A stretch of DNA of 64,000 nt from assembly GCA_947475225.1 (NCBI GenBank), contig CANJMQ010000003.1, positions 1-64,000 of the forward strand, in the 5' to 3' direction. The notes below the pieces were generated by a model. It ran no database searches. It was not told the DNA's origin and saw only the letters and a program-made list of their open reading frames with translations. Shown here one piece after another: positions 63,580 to 64,000 of the stretch (within the stretch, counting starts at the first letter, position 1; each line of letters begins with the position of its first letter). The stretch is from Bradyrhizobiaceae bacterium. GTDB lineage: Bacteria > Pseudomonadota > Alphaproteobacteria > Rhizobiales > Aestuariivirgaceae. The position numbers were made by a program, and so were the translations under genes.

Positions 63580-64000
63580 ATGCTCAACCTCGATCCGCGT
63601 CTCTACGTCGACCCATCCGTGCTGCCGCGCGAGCGCAATGAGATTTTCGCCAAGACCTGGCAGATGCTGGGGCCTGCCGCACAGGTTGCCGAGCGCGGAC
63701 AGTATGTCGCCGCTGACATCGCGGGCATCAAGGTCTTCGCCATGAGAGGACGTGACGGCGAACTCCGCGCCTTCCGCAACGTCTGCCGCCACCGCGGTGC
63801 GCAATTGCTGGCGGAGGGCACGGGCCGCTGCGCCACCATCCGCTGCCCCTATCACCAGTGGGTCTTCGCCGATGACGGCCACCTCATCAACGCCCCGTGG
63901 TTCGGAGAAGAGCCGGGCTTCGACCCGGCGGACTGGCCGCTGGAGCCGATCCATGTCGCCATCTGGCGCGGCCTGCTCTTCGCCGCCATCGACCCTCAGG
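63580..64000 (+). CDS. Rieske (2Fe-2S) aromatic ring-hydroxylating oxygenase alpha-subunit-like, truncated at window end (alternative start 63550)
   Basis: 'MLNLDPRLYVDPSVLPRERNEIFAKTWQMLGPAAQVAERGQYVAADIAG...LRAFRNVCRHRGAQLLAEGTGRCATIRCPYHQWVFADDGHLINAP': CxH...CxxH Rieske motif. No stop in window, so absent from the ORF track. Confidence 0.9.
   Translation, partial: MLNLDPRLYVDPSVLPRERNEIFAKTWQMLGPAAQVAERGQYVAADIAGIKVFAMRGRDGELRAFRNVCRHRGAQLLAEGTGRCATIRCPYHQWVFADDGHLINAPWFGEEPGFDPADWPLEPIHVAIWRGLLFAAIDPQ

Overview
This window is about 64 kb of GC-rich alphaproteobacterial chromosome, probably Hyphomicrobiales/Rhizobiales-like judging from gene content and synteny. It is almost entirely housekeeping or core-type genes. 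I see no rRNA, tRNA, CRISPR array, IS element or prophage. Recognisable modules are: dapA-smpB; folK; yajC-secD-secF followed by homologues of the complex I assembly factors NDUFAF3 and NDUFAF6; trmFO; kbl-tdh; corA-crcB; pccB; rimO; aspS; two L,D-transpeptidases; a tiny Ala/Lys/Pro histone-H1-like protein; a class II (B12) ribonucleotide reductase with a NrdR-like box; a DedA-PAP2-LssY-type fusion; a PepSY-like/response regulator/histidine kinase operon; NDUFA12-mlaD-methyltransferase-DUF2155; aat-accC-accB-aroQ; a DsbA-like protein; an M48 protease; rne; and amiC - [novel Cys-rich gene] - PBP1A - prfB. The window begins inside a porin gene (minus strand) and ends inside a Rieske oxygenase gene (plus strand). 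Less ordinary items are: (1) a secreted protein with a duplicated six-cysteine module in a 1.1 kb islet between amiC and PBP1A (58640-59740); (2) an authentic prfB programmed +1 frameshift that the ORF track misses; (3) a terminator-like nested hairpin immediately before the corA start codon; (4) copies of a long extragenic palindrome; (5) a translationally coupled trio of micro membrane proteins at 964-1540; (6) a NrdR-like box upstream of nrdJ; (7) Lys/Ala-rich low-complexity linkers clustered within about 6 kb. All functional names come from recognising protein sequence by eye; no database search was run.
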